A DNA stretch of 64,000 nt from Syngnathus acus (lineage: Eukaryota; Chordata; Actinopteri; Syngnathiformes; Syngnathidae). Of the stretch, positions 13,001-25,576 are shown one piece after another. Under the pieces are notes generated by a model. It searched no databases and had not been told where the DNA came from. It saw only the letters and a program-made list of their open reading frames with translations. Made by a program: the position numbers and the translations under genes. The DNA is taken from assembly GCF_901709675.1 (NCBI RefSeq), contig NC_051087.1:4917001-4981000 (forward strand), read 5' to 3'. Numbering within the stretch: position 1 is the first letter of the stretch; every line of letters begins with the position of its first letter.

Positions 13001-16000
13001 ATTCTACTCCATTAACTTTCTTCTTCTTCTTCTTCTATTTTATTCCTCACACTTTTTTTGGCATTTAATTTATGCAATATTTTTCAACCGATTTTTTTAT
13101 CGTTCCACCTTCAACGTATTCCAAAAATTTCGTGAGGGGTTTCAAAAATATCCCACAGATTCACAATTTTTCACCCAAAATTTCATCATTCATTTTTAAT
13201 GACACATTCAACATTTACAGGAGCTACGCCTTTCCTCTCATAAAATGACTTGTCGGCGAATGCCTCTTCTGTATAAAAAAAATAAAATAAAAAAAACATA
13301 CAGTAACGAGTGAATCAGACCACCGTTGCACTTCCATATTGAGGCTGAGTGAGTGTTAAGTAAAGCGGGTCCCTTCATCTCCATAATGAATGAGGCGGTC
13401 GCTTTGATGGAGGCTTGAAATCGCCGAATGAATAAATAAGTACAAAATCAGCATACATGTGTGTCCCATATTATCTTAAATGCCAATTATGTTGCCAGGT
13501 TATTATGGTAATTATATTCCAAATTTGTAACGACAAACACGAAGCTGTGGTTATAAGGTCACTGTTTTTAAAGTTCTTGCTTTTGTAGGGGGACAGATTG
13601 GGAGCTTACTTTTTAAATTCTTCCTCGCCAGCAGACAAATCTTCACGTATCGAATTAGAACACTTGCGCAGGAAGGTGGGAGGGTGTTATATGCGTATAG
13701 GAATTAGTGTTTTGATAATAATTGGAGTGCAAATGAATATTCAGCGCATCTGCTTCGCTTGCGACGAATTGCGCCTTTTTTTTTTTTTTTTTTTTTTTTG
13801 CATGCACTTACGTCAGTGTTGATTTTATGCTTTGTGACCGTTTGCTAAAAAGGTCATATTTCATGCTTGACGGCTTCTCGTGCATAATGTGCGGCTGGTG
13901 TTTTCTAAAAGCAGCTCACCAGTGCGCTTGAATAAGTTGGGCTACGCAGAAAGGTCACGCAAGCGTGTAATCCCGCCGACCCCTTTACTCAGATCCAAGA
14001 CGCTTTTCCGTCCACGTCCTGCTTCGTCTTCTCCGAACCTCTCTGCTCCTATTTGTGCCATCTGTGCTTCATCCCTCTCTTCCTCCTCTCCTGTCCTCCT
14101 CCTCCTCTTTCAAAAAGTATTTTTTTCCCTCCTCATTAATGTGTTTCTCTGCCCGCTCACGCTCGCTGAAGGCATCTATCTCTTCCTTTCCGGCTCTTAT
14201 CAGCGCTCGTCGATACGTATTTCTCCTGATTTGTCTCCTGCCGACTTCATCGCTTACTCCCGCCCTCCCCCTCCTCCTCTTCCCTCGCTATCTCTCCACG
14301 CACACTTGATTCATTTGACACATTACGGAGGGATCCATCATTTTTGCGCCGTGAAGGATTTTAGAGGTTTCACTTTTTTTTTTTTGAGCAGATCCGAACC
14401 CTAAAGCTGGAACCAATATGTTTTATTTCCAGCTGGTCATCATGGCGGGGACTGTGCTGCTGGCGTACTACTTTGAGTACACGGACACCTTCCCCGTGCA
14501 CGTTCAGGGCTTCTTCTGCTTCGACAAAGCCTACTCCAAGCCGTACCCGGGACCGGAGGACTACAGCAAGGCGCCTCCTGTGCTCGTCTACTCCCTGGTT
14601 ACGGCCATCCCGACTGTGACGGTGAGTCAGTATCCATCAGCGAAGATGCCACGCTTCCACAGGTGTCAAAAATGTGTGACGCACACACACAGCGATTCAT
14701 AGTTCCCCTCATGCACATGGCGCTTGTGGTTTTTTAGCGAGGAGCGACGTGTGTAGGTGTGCGTCCTCGTGGTCTCGCTTCTCTCTGTGTGCATGCGTGC
14801 CGTGTCATAACCATGGCAACCGGCAACTGAAATCATCCTCCGCGGTGCAGTTCGAGAGCCACAGTGCGCAGAGTGTGTCTGTTCGCAGCTTCAGAACAGA
14901 ATCGAACACGGCTTTATTTGTTTTGTAACTTGAATACTCAAAGTCACACGCTTTCCGTGACACTGCATGGTCTCCCTTCAATTTGTCTGGACAAATTTTT
15001 TAAAATGTCCACCCTCCGTACTAAAACCATTACAGGAAATGTTCACGGTTACCTATTAATTTTGACACAATATTAATTTATCTCTCCTGCCATAAACATG
15101 TTAAACACTGATGACATGCCTCAGCCATAAACTGCCATACAAGTCTCCATCTATCCATTTAGCTACTGGCTAAATAGCAGCTAGCTTGGGAAGACAACTT
15201 GGCTGTTCACATTTTTTCTCAGTGCTGCATTTCGTCAAATGGCGTACATGAAGAATTAACCCAACAGGGTTGTCATTCCTTGCTCATAATTTCAATCCAC
15301 TTTTGAGTTTAGCGTTGTCTTTTATGTTTTACTTGTAAGGATTGAACCACTCCAAAACTAAACGCTCAGTCAATGAGAAATAAATCCAAAGTGTAGTTAC
15401 ACTTCCCCAGCTACACGCAGGCTTATTATTAATAATGAAACATCTGCACATCCTCATCAAAGCTGTGTCTCCATGTCTGCCTTGTCCCCTCGGGCTTGTT
15501 GTCTCTTTGATGTCCTACAGTAAAGTGGCGTTACGACACGGTTGCCTCGCTGCGACATTACGGAACATTACGCACGCTCTCGCCTGTGTGTGCGCGTGTA
15601 CTTTCATGGACACACTCTCAAATAGATTATAAACAAGTGCGCTCATTAAGTCATTTTGTTTGCTGCTGCAATTGGTAAAGTAAATCATTGGAATCAAAGC
15701 TTTATGATCAAAAGTCTTGGGACACGGTATGTGCTCAGTGCGAGAAATGAGATGTACCCTGGACAAATAGTTTTTCACATTCATACCTATGAACAATTTA
15801 GAGTTAACCTCACCTAGTTGAGTTAACCTAACATGCACATTTTTGGATCTGGAAGGAAGTCAGAAACCACAATCTTTCTCTTTCACCATGTTGCTTGGTT
15901 TTGTCCCACAGTTGACAATTTAGTTATGCCTAAAAGCGAGAGGTCAGACGTGGCACCAAATTGTTTCACACAGTTGATTAATTAATAACAAAAATTGTCC

Positions 16001-19000
16001 AACTTTTGGTTTATGATCGTCACTTACAGACTGAGCTGATCGTGCCCTTGTCAATCAATTTATTTATCAATCAAGTTTGGCTAAAGCCTCTTAACTTTCA
16101 AAATCCAAAAGCGAATAGTTGGTAGTGTTGAATGTGGAAAATCTTGACTGACGCAGTAAACTCTAAATCATGTAGAACAATTTTGGGCTTCAGCTTTATT
16201 TCATCCAGTCTTTCTGTAGGAGTAACAACCACACGTCCCAATACTTTTGTCGATTCCTTTCTTCAGTTGATGGCGACTATAATTATTCAGTCACTTAGCA
16301 CAATGAGAGTTAAAATGCCTTGTCACAAACGCAGAGGAGTTGACAGTCAGCATAATGCCTGCCTGTCGTGTCTCTTTGTTTACATTTAAGATTGAAGTTT
16401 AGGCTCCACTGAAAATGTTCTAAATGATTTGCTAGCGCACAGATGGCACTTTTGACAGTGTATTTATGTTAGCCGAGCTTGCAGTCGATTTGTGAGGGGC
16501 TATGTGAGCTTCTCCGAGTGGGAGCGGATTGCCTGGAGTGTGAAGGTTTATTTTTTTTTAAAGTAAGAGCATCTGCGTTCACTCTTGCTTCAGGAAAAAA
16601 AAACGCATCATCCCACAAGCCTGTGTGTTCAAACATGGGCAGGAAAAGAAAAAAAACCCAAGAGCGAGATTTCACTTCTCTCTCAAATCTGACTCAGTGT
16701 TTTATGTGATGGATACCAAAAGGACATTCCTCCGCTAACATGAACCAACTTTATCTTTGAAAATGCTTTTTGGAACTCACTGCTGAGGTTTACGTGCGAG
16801 GCGATTGCAGATAGATGCGAGTGCCAATCATTTATGTGCCGTGGTCACGAATATCAAATTACTTCAATCATTTGACTAGAGATATTTTTCATTATTTTTG
16901 CTTATTTGGTATTATTTAGTGATTAGAAATATCACACAAGAAATTTTCGTGGCTGTTATTTTTCCCCAAAAATCTAATGTTTTCAAATGTCTTCTTTTTA
17001 TTAAACACAAATAATAAATCAGTCTGCTTTCATGAAGGATTATAGAATTCAAAGAATTATGAAAATCAGGAAATCTGGACAATTTTTAGTTAAAAAAAGA
17101 GCTCTAAACAATTACTCAGTTATTAAAATACAAGGAAGTTAATTTGATAATCGATTTGTTGCCGATTAACATTGACTATTCATAAAACAGCGTCGATAGA
17201 CCAGTCAGCAGCCTGAGATGCGTGAATAAATGATTCGAAAGATTTGATATCGACAAAGATGACTACCGATGAGCACGGACGTGGTGAGGTAAGGGAAATA
17301 AGAGGCAGGTCACTGTCGGTATGTGATGCGGAATGAGAGTGAGGAAGTCAGCGAGAGGCAAATAGAGGTACTCGTGTGCTACTTGGATATAATGCTGCAA
17401 ATTTTCAGTGGCTCGGTAAAGGTGAGTGGGTGGTAGGTTGTCACTGCACATCCCCTCTGCTATGCTTCTGTTTCTCTGTTAGCTAGCTGTATTTTAAGAC
17501 ATCAGAATCTCATTGCAGTTGATGAGTTATACTTGCATTTTAGATCATACCATTTGCACAAATCATACTGCTCTTTGAACTATCGTTGCTTTAGTTCGCC
17601 TGCCAAATGTTGTCATTAACCTTTGGCCAATCATGGATCAAATGGTGATTACGTGCTTCAGATGCATGTGGCAAAGCACTCATACTGTGCAACACTCGAA
17701 GAGAATGAGGGTGTGACTGTTTGAAATGGTGTGTGTGTGTGGGGGGGGGGGGGGTGTTGTTACTTCTGAATGTTTTTTCCATACACAAAATGCTAAATGC
17801 TTTTACCCTGGAGAAGTCTGTGTTAACGCGGCTATATATAAACCTCTTGAACCTCGCGGAAACGTAGAAGGGCAGTTTTGAAGGAACACACAAAACAGAC
17901 CAACTTTACCATGAGGAAAACAATATGCGAAAAAAACAAAATAAAGCTACAACAGGACAGAGTTCTCCTCTGTTTATGCGTTGCCGTCTGATAAAGCTGC
18001 CGAAGAGCCCTCATGCATAATGCATCTTCATGGCGGCGGAGATTGTAGAGAATCATGGCGGCAAACCATATCATCCAGAAATGCCAAGTTTTATTTAGCG
18101 AGAGCTGCGGATGCATGAAAATTGCGCTGTCATATCTTCGAGACCAAGCAGGACGTAAACAATGCTTCATTGTGCTCGGATGCCTCGGTATTTTCTGCCT
18201 GAGCCGACCGACCGTAGTGTGGAGTTAAAGAGGGCCTCTTGAGGGCTTTGGAGAGCAAATTTGCTTTGGCCTCCAAGGTCAAACAAACACCAGCACTTTC
18301 TTAGATTTTGAGAATAATATTTTTTTTTTAAATAGAATTCTTGCAATCTGCCATGGCTTAGGAACAAGCCCTGACACAAATAGCAGCGTTTAGCAAATAG
18401 CATTTAGTGAATAAACTAAAAAGATTTGTAACTACCTATAGTTACCACTAGATGGCGGGAAAGCACGCTGTACATTGAAATGAAATTCTTCAACTCACCT
18501 CAAACGCAAGCCACAAAATTTTAATCTATTCCGCCACACAGTTGACGCTTAGTTAGCATGTCAGCCTCACAATTCTCAGCTTCAGGGTTTGAATTTCGGC
18601 TCTGTCGTTAGTTGAGCTGCCCAAATCTTTCTGGCCAATGGCAAAATTGTTTTGGAATTTCTGTCAGTTCACTTTAGACTTCATTTTGGAAATATTAGTA
18701 TCATGTGGACTTTTTGCTGGTGGTGTGTGTTTGTTTTGGCTGAGACATTAAAAATCTTTCAGACAAAAGAGTAGTCGCATCTGTTGATATTATTAAGACA
18801 ATGTTTTCAAAACATGATCTCGCAACGCAGGCAACGTTTTGTGTTATCATGGTCAATCATTGGCTTCCGACAAATCATTTAGTATATAATGAGTATGGCT
18901 TAGAAATAAAACGAGGTTTCACGTCGGCTCACAGTGCCAATTAGGGAAAACCCCATTTTATTTGCCGTTTAACATCTTCCTACTCATATAACTATGCGAG

Positions 19001-22000
19001 GCCGAGCTCCTGCGGATACACAAAACGATTCCAATTATGAGGTGTGTCGATGCTACAATGCATCTTGCCTTGCGTGATTATAGCTCCCGTCATTTCCCCC
19101 CGCAGTCTGCTTTGTTGTTATGCTAAATTTAACTTATTCAGAAACTCATGCCTTTTCCTGTTATCTTTGAATCCCGCCGTGCGTTCGCCAAGTTTGCATC
19201 CTCAATAGAAAGCCAGGTCGTGGCAATCATCCTCGTCTGAGGCATTCTTCAGTTGATTGCACAGCTTTGCAACACACATTATGCAAATTTATCCAGAAGT
19301 TTGCATGTTACTAAGTCTCGGGACAATCGTCGATGAATAACGGAGCCCCCTTGTCGACGGACAGATAGAAGAGGCTTGGATGTACTACAGAGTGGAAGAC
19401 GAGATTTGCGCCTCGTACTGAAACGTCTTTTTATTCTCGCCAGTGGATTGTTTAGAAGATCACTTCCCATGATGTTCCCCTCCTCGGGAAAGTTTAGAAG
19501 TGAGGATGAGGTCATGTCTTTGTCAAACAAACGGATTAAAGAGACGAATGGAAATGTGGACTTTTTCAAGCAAATGCGAGACTGTAATTTCAACTTGTAA
19601 GGAAATGACGATAAATAAAATAAGGATGATTTTACTACTTGTTGAAAATGAAAAATACTTACAAAGTAGTTTGATTGACATTGTAAGAGAGGTATCAATT
19701 TAACAAAATGTTTTTTTCTCGCACTTTGACCTCTACTAGATAAAGTGGTTGATGTGATTAACCATTCGAAGAAGAAAAAAAACGATGTTCTGAGTCAGGC
19801 CGTGTTGTCAGCAGGTTTGTCTTAGCTGCGGATAATCACAGCTTTATCCTGTCACTGCCAATCACGCGAGACAGAAGCCGAAGAGGGGCAACCGTGTTAC
19901 CTTCCGACCGACCGACCGACCGTCCGGCCGGCTCTTTGCTCTATCAGAACCACTTCACCCTCTCCACGAGAGCCCTCTAATCCGCCAATTCTCTCACAGC
20001 AGCGCAAGATTAGCTCTTCCCGCAAGGGTCCAACATAAAACCCTTGATGAAAACACAACCATTTTATAGGAAGTGAAGGATAATTCCAGGAGGAGCAAGA
20101 GAAGATGCAAGGCGAACAGGAAAAGGAATGAGGTCATACCTCACACTAAACTAATCTTCCTCTGAGAGTTGGAATCGAGAGTAAGAAAAAGCGACTGGGA
20201 AATAAACACCGAAATAATTACAATGTTTCCAGTAGCCTACTTTCTCTTCCGCAAAGAGTCGGGCAAAGCTGCCCTGGCAAAGTGACTAAAAGCGGGGCGA
20301 GACAGATAGAAGAGGATGTGGGTGATGATAATGGAGCTGTAGCTCAATTGTCATGGTTACCAGCCCGAGTGTGCATGTGTGCCTTTTAAAGGCTAGCGCT
20401 GAACTTGCAATGTCAATTTACAGAGGCTTTGCAGTTTGCACACTCCTCTCTTTTCTGCCACTTTCGCTCAGCTTTTCCAACATTCGTCAAGCATGCAAAC
20501 ATGCGACGAGCTTCCAAAGAAACCGGCATTATACAGCCTAAAGCCGTCCATAATGAATTTAACACCGCCACGGATATAATTCACCCTCTGTGGTGTAAAT
20601 TGGCATCTAATTTTAGTGCCGTCACACAACAAGCCCGAGGTGTAAATGATGATGAGAACGATCCAAACACATCTGCAGATGGTCGCGCCACGCTCCACCC
20701 GTTGCCCGTCTGGATTTGACTTAAAAAATATTGATTATGTCAATCGCTCCTGTAGCTCTAGTGGACAAATGTCTTGCAAGTACAGTGAAAAGAAAATTAC
20801 TTAGAGATCGATTTTCGAATTGATAATGATTTATGATAATCGATTAATCATTTAGACACTTCTTTTTCCATTTAAAATAGTCAATTTTCTCAGAATTTCA
20901 GTTTGTCAACAATAAATATTCTCCAATCCCTATTATCCTCCATGAAAGAAGATTAACTTGAATCAAAATGACAAAACGAGAATGCCACATGCTGCTTCAC
21001 CTAAAAATAGAAGAGATCACTATCCTTTGAATCCTTGCTGTGTAGTACTTGCAAACCACATGTTGTGGTTTGACAACAGACACCCGCACAATGGAGTCAC
21101 TTTTCGCAAAGTTACATTTCACAAAAGCTACAAAAATGAAAGCAACCCAATTAGGAGCAACTCATCCTTTGGAGTTTCTTCTCTCACTGTGCGTTGCATA
21201 TTCCCACAGACATCCTCACATCTTCACTTCATCCTTTAGACGTGTCACATTCTCAAATGTTGCTGATGCTTAATTGAAAAAAGAAAAAAAAAACTAAAAA
21301 AAGCCAGCACTACTTTTTTTTAGTCTTACTTTCACAGTGTGGTAGACCTTCTGATCTCTTTGGGAGAAGACGACAACATGTCAGTCATTCTTCATACATT
21401 GTTTTCTGTACTTGTTTTCCAATTTTATCTTAATATTTTCATAGTCTCGTTTCTATCAGTCCATACGAGATTGTGCTGCATAAAAATAAAACATAAAAAT
21501 TAATGCAGAGGGTTTTTTTTGACATGCTGATAGTGGTTCATTAGTTTAAGTGGTTCTTTTTGTCAAGTTGTGGTTAGGGGTGTTTAGCTCTTGCTAATCT
21601 TTGAATCTGTTAAAAGGCCAATTCATACTTACCTCACACTATGACCATGAGATTATATATATTATGTTATATTGTCTGTCTACATGTGTTGCTGCACCGT
21701 TTGTGTTTAAATATCCAGAGTGGCAATAAACAGTTTGAAGCATTTTTGTTTTAAATAAAGGCAATTCTATCTGACACGACCCCCAAAAATGCACCTGGAA
21801 GGTGACGGGTAGCATATTCCTTTCCATTCTATTTGTGAAATGTGCCACAAGTGGGCTACCAGAAAGTGGAAATTGGAGGAGGCAGAAACAACCTGCTTGC
21901 AAGACTCTGCGAAATGGCGTCATTTAAACCAAAGAGATTGATTTTGAAGGCAGACGTTACAAAAGCAGAACAAGAAATCCAGCCTCAAATTCAAAGGTCT

Positions 22001-24574
22001 TAATCTTTTATCCAGAACTTTCTTCTTTCTTTCATTCAAGGGCTGTCAATACATCTACTTTTTTCATTGTAATGGTTGGTGGTTGCTCGCCGTGTCAGAT
22101 ACAAGTGACCTTCTGAGTTAGATGCCTATAAGAAAGGATGAGTATTGACACAGTTACTTTTGAATACATGGCGGAGTGGGGGGCGGGAAAGTGGCGACTC
22201 GACGGGGGCCTCGCAATCGAACGCCGCAAGCCTTGGTGGTGGACTTGTAATTGAGTAGTTGCTAAGTGAGAAGATAGGCCAAGCAGCTTATTAGTTTCCA
22301 TCAATGCGAGGCAGACTATTAAGTGTCCACTTGTATTATTTTAATATGATGCTTTGCACAAACAATACACTCTCCTAATGAACACAAAGCCTGGAAGAGA
22401 ATAATTTATGGAATTCCAGTCTCCAACCCATTTCCCTGCTTCTCTCCCAAAATCTGTGACCTTAATGAGGACAGGCGCTATAGAAAATGTTTGTGACTGT
22501 GGCGTCATATTTTTCCATAAAAGTTCTGTGTTGCTTGTGATAAAGTCTGAGAAGTTTGTGAAATGAAAGTGTACAAGGAGATGAGTGAATGATTGGCAAT
22601 GTTACTAAATCTGCCAAATAGCGAGGCAAAGTAAACTCAGGCAGGCCAATTGCTGCCAGGCAGATAGGGGAGGAACACTCATGAATAATTTTGCTGTGCG
22701 CTACATTAAAGTGACAGAATAGTACGTGAGGGTCATCAGTGTTTAAACACACAATTGTATCTCCATTTGATTGACTTTCTCTCTTTATCTATTTTCTTCT
22801 TGCTTTTCTGTCCCAGATTCTGATTGGAGAAGTGACCAGTTTCTTTGTCAAGTCAGAGGCAGCTCAGGAGAAGACCATTGTGACCGCAGACTGCTGCTAT
22901 TTCAACCCGCTCCTCCGCAGAATCGTACGCTTTCTGGGTCAGTCCTCATTTTTGCAGATAAGAACCGCCTCGTTTGTTGAACACGGGAGGGGCTTTCGTT
23001 TCTTGGCACCGAAGCTAAAAGTCATGCAGGACTAGGCAGAAAAAGCCTTTGGTTGTTACTTTAAATTAATTCATTCAGTGACCGTGATTATAAGGCAAAA
23101 CATTTGCATCACAAATCATCTTTAATTCATTTATTCGGTGACCATGATTGTAACTCAAAACATCACAAATCAGCTTTCCCCATTGAAATTCATTTTTAGC
23201 CCACTGTAATAAGTTGAAATTTAAAGATTGTACGCCTGTGTATATTGTTTTATTATCTGTTTGCATGTGATGCTGCACCATTTTTGTCCATCGCTAAATA
23301 GGTCTATAATAACTCTGTGGCATCGCAGGCGTCTACTCCTTTGGCCTCTTCACGACCACCATCTTCGCCAACGCGGGTCAAGTGGTGACCGGGAACCAGA
23401 CGCCTCATTTCCTGAGCGCCTGCAAGCCCAACTACACGGCGCTGGGCTGCCAGTCCTCGCTGCAGTACATCACAGAACAACGCGCCTGCACGGGGAACCC
23501 TTTCTTGGTGGCATCCGCCCGCAAATCATTCCCCTCCAAAGACGCGGCGCTCAGCTTTTACTCAGCCATCTACACGGTGGTAACTAAAGATTTCTTCATC
23601 ATTCCTTTTTCTGATTAGAGTCACTGAAAACGGTCCATTGTTTTGCTTCATGAATAGCCAACAAACTTCTTAATTACCTTTTTACGCACGAATAGCTCTC
23701 TTAACAAACATCAAGTATTTTCCATTCAAATACATTCACAATAGCAAATGATTAAATGAGAACTGAAATAGTAAATCTGCCCTAGTTGTCCTTATTTATG
23801 AGGAAAGGAACGTTGTTCCGTTTTGTTAACCATTGCCAAGTGCGCCCTCTTGTGGTGATAAATGTACCTCACGTCTGCATCCTTCCATGTCTTTTTATTC
23901 CAGATGTATGTGACCTTGGTTTTCCGCACTAAGGGGACCCGTCTTACCAAGCCGACCTTGTGCCTGGTGCTGTTGTCGCTGGCCGTGCTGGTGGGCGTGG
24001 TGAGGGTGACGGAGCACAGAAACCACTGGAGCGATGTCCTGGCCGGGTTCATCACTGGAGGAGCCATCGCTGCCTTCTTGGTGCGAGGAGGGATGTCTGA
24101 TTGTTCCTCCATTTTGTTTCTAATGTCTTCTTTCCTTTTCACGTCCCTCCATTAGGTGTCTTGTGTGATCAACAATTTCCAGCCAGCCCAAAAGGCAGTG
24201 CCCAACCCTCCGCCTCCAGCGCCTCAACCTTTAGAAACACCGGCCGGGATACCTCTGCTCACTCTTCCCCGCGTGGAGAGTCCACTTGAAAAGTTAAGTG
24301 ACCCTCAGGTAAGGGGTGGGTGAAGAAGATCTAAATTTAGAATCCCTGTTCCCGTGTCGATGTTTCAGCATGGTGCCTCACTCCTCCAATATTTTAAAAA
24401 CATCTTTGTTTATGTTTGAGGTGAGGTATTTATTTATTCAAGTGGTGGGCCATTCTTGGAATTACAGCAGCGGGTACGATTTGAGTAAATAAGTTCCTAC
24501 TTTTACTCTGTCGCTGCCTCCCCCATCTTTTTCTGCCTTAGGCTCCAGGGCTACCATATTCTGAGATCACATGA
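7030..24574 (+). CDS. plppr2: Phospholipid phosphatase-related protein type 2 (PLPPR2/LPPR2/PRG-4)
   Basis: A six-span plasma-membrane protein of the lipid phosphatase-related family, neuron-enriched in vertebrates and linked to membrane outgrowth. Seven coding exons join in phase: 7030-7137, 14433-14621, 22817-22937, 23329-23579, 23904-24080, 24156-24308 and 24542-24574. They give 343 residues, the length of the human protein. The blocks VYSFGLFTTTIFANAGQVV (141-159) and MYVTLVF (224-230) point to PLPPR2 rather than PLPPR1 or PLPPR5. Catalytic motifs are degenerate, as in the family: motif C2 reads PSKD (208-211) instead of PSGH, and the first C3 histidine is Asn263, so phosphatase activity is unlikely. 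There is an N-glycosylation site at N174 and an E-I-T tail like the E-V-T tail of its paralogues. The ATG sits exactly at the acceptor at 7029. Whether this is the a or b teleost copy cannot be told. Confidence 0.93.
8385..8600. promoter_or_regulatory. Candidate intronic enhancer block
   Basis: This stretch has mixed base composition and no low complexity in a simple AT-rich intron. It carries several TAATTA and CAATTA cores on both strands between 8490 and 8525, typical of homeodomain binding clusters. No coding frame fits. It may be a conserved non-coding element. That can only be decided by alignment to other fishes. Confidence 0.25.
10640..10780. promoter_or_regulatory. Candidate intronic regulatory block with TAATC motifs
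   Basis: The block contains GATTAATC near 10668 and further TAATCA cores near 10702-10727, which resemble bicoid-class (OTX/PITX) sites. Its composition is balanced compared with the flanks. This is a candidate only. Confidence 0.2.
16895..17180. mobile_element. Dispersed AT-rich element, copy 1 (ATTAATCGATT-type, MITE-like)
   Basis: It shares TTAATTTGATAATC and GATAATCGAT blocks and an AT-rich interior with two other places in the window (20805-20955 and 48510-48810). Three diverged copies in 64 kb imply a dispersed non-autonomous element. No coding capacity, clear terminal repeats or target duplications were resolved, and the ends are approximate. Confidence 0.35.
17990..18120. promoter_or_regulatory. 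Candidate regulatory block with two ATGGCGGC motifs
   Basis: Two TCATGGCGGC sequences about 25 bp apart (near 18028 and 18054) match the YY1 core AANATGGCGGC. A palindromic ATGCATAATGCAT lies immediately upstream. Such sites usually mark promoters or enhancers. No transcript start is evident from sequence. Confidence 0.25.
20805..20955. mobile_element. Dispersed AT-rich element, copy 2 (truncated)
   Basis: It contains ATAATCGATTAATCATTTAGACAC-like sequence followed by AT-rich filler resembling the copies at 16895 and 48510. It is shorter than they are, so probably truncated. Borders are approximate. Confidence 0.35.
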
Positions 24575-24987
24575 CCATCAGCCAATCCCGCACCCCACCC
24601 CCGTGCACCACCCCTTGCGGAGGTGCCTCACCAGCTCAGTCTAGACCGGCCCGATGACGACGACGCCACCCAGCCCTGTCCCGCCCACCACGGGGGGCGG
24701 CTTCCTTTCCGCCGGGTGAAGTCCACGCAGGTGTGAAAGCCCAAGGGCAGAACGGCGGCGTGAGCCAGCCTGCCGAGCTGTCACAAGGCAGCGACCACTT
24801 CTGTTACTCCTTTTTTCCCCCCCCGGTCTCCTCACTCGAGGAGCAAAAGAGCCAAGGTAAGGCTCACTAAAGCCAGTTGTGTTGAAGCAATACATCACCC
24901 CCATGTCCCGGAGACTCCAAAACAAGTCTGATCAAAACTTATTGGAGCAAACACTTTGAGGACCGGGAGCGAAGCCTAATAAGACCA

Positions 24988-25152
24988 GTGGATGGTCCAC
25001 TTCAGATGTTTTTCTAACACTCAGGACAATACAGTGTGGAAAGAGATATTTATATGTCAACAAATACATCTGAAGTGGATGGTCCACTTCAGATGTTTTT
25101 CTACCACTCAGGACAATACAGTGTGGAAAGAGATATTTATATGTCAACAAAT
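24988..25152 (+). repeat. 87-bp tandem duplication with a palindromic junction
   Basis: Two near-identical units of period 87 bp start at about 24988 and 25075 and differ by only one or two bases over their overlap. At the junction, 25066-25096 forms a perfect inverted repeat with 14-bp arms (ACATCTGAAGTGGA) and a 3-base loop. The duplication lies about 400 bp after the plppr2 stop codon and before a possible poly(A) signal at 25571, so it may be in the 3' UTR. Near-identity suggests a recent event. Confidence 0.85.
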
Positions 25153-25570
25153 TACACAATACAAACATTTTTCTATCCTCAAAAACAGTGTTTCCCAACC
25201 TTTACCGAGTCTGTTTTACCTGAGAATACCCTAACAGCACACCACTAAACAAAAATATCACAAAAAGAATACTGGAATAATGATGACGTCGTCTCAATGT
25301 GAAATCTGGGTCAGTCTAGCTGGTCCGATTCTGTTTTATTCATGACAACAGGTGTACCTTCTGACATCGAGTGGAAGAGTGTTTAATTGTAATGCGTCAC
25401 CGGGGTAGAGACAGAGAAAATGTTTCGAGTGGATTATTGATCATTTTTAGGCCAAGTCACTAAAACTGGGTCATTTTCCACTGCACATCTGATAAAGAAA
25501 GCAGTAAAAAATATTTCAAAAAATAATTGACATTAAATTATGTCTCAGTATCTTAAAGGCTGAGCGTGCC

Positions 25571-25576
25571 AATAAA
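25571..25576 (+). terminator. Candidate plppr2 poly(A) signal AATAAA
   Basis: This is a canonical hexamer about 1 kb after the plppr2 stop. It is the best-placed candidate, but the real cleavage site is unknown. Confidence 0.3.

Larger units (their letters stand above)
7138..14432 (+). other. plppr2 intron of about 7.3 kb
   Basis: No second gene was found. There are homopolymer T and A runs, a TTC repeat near 13018-13036 and a 23-base T run ending about 13799. Two blocks look unusually structured: about 8385-8600 and 10640-10780 (homeodomain-type TAATTA/TAATC motifs, listed separately). Confidence 0.5.
14622..22816 (+). other. plppr2 intron of about 8.2 kb
   Basis: No additional gene is supported. 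Contents include a GT/G tract near 17730-17755, a CCGA tetranucleotide repeat at 19904-19922, two copies of an ATTAATCGATT-type dispersed element and a short dispersed repeat near 21674-21715. There is also a YY1-motif block near 17990-18120. Confidence 0.5.

Noticed and set aside
13880-14404. 174-codon plus-strand frame just before plppr2 exon 14433
   Set aside because: It is carried by pyrimidine-rich low-complexity DNA (Ser/Leu/Pro/Phe runs), has no homology I recognise and ends before the acceptor in another context. A chance frame is likeliest.
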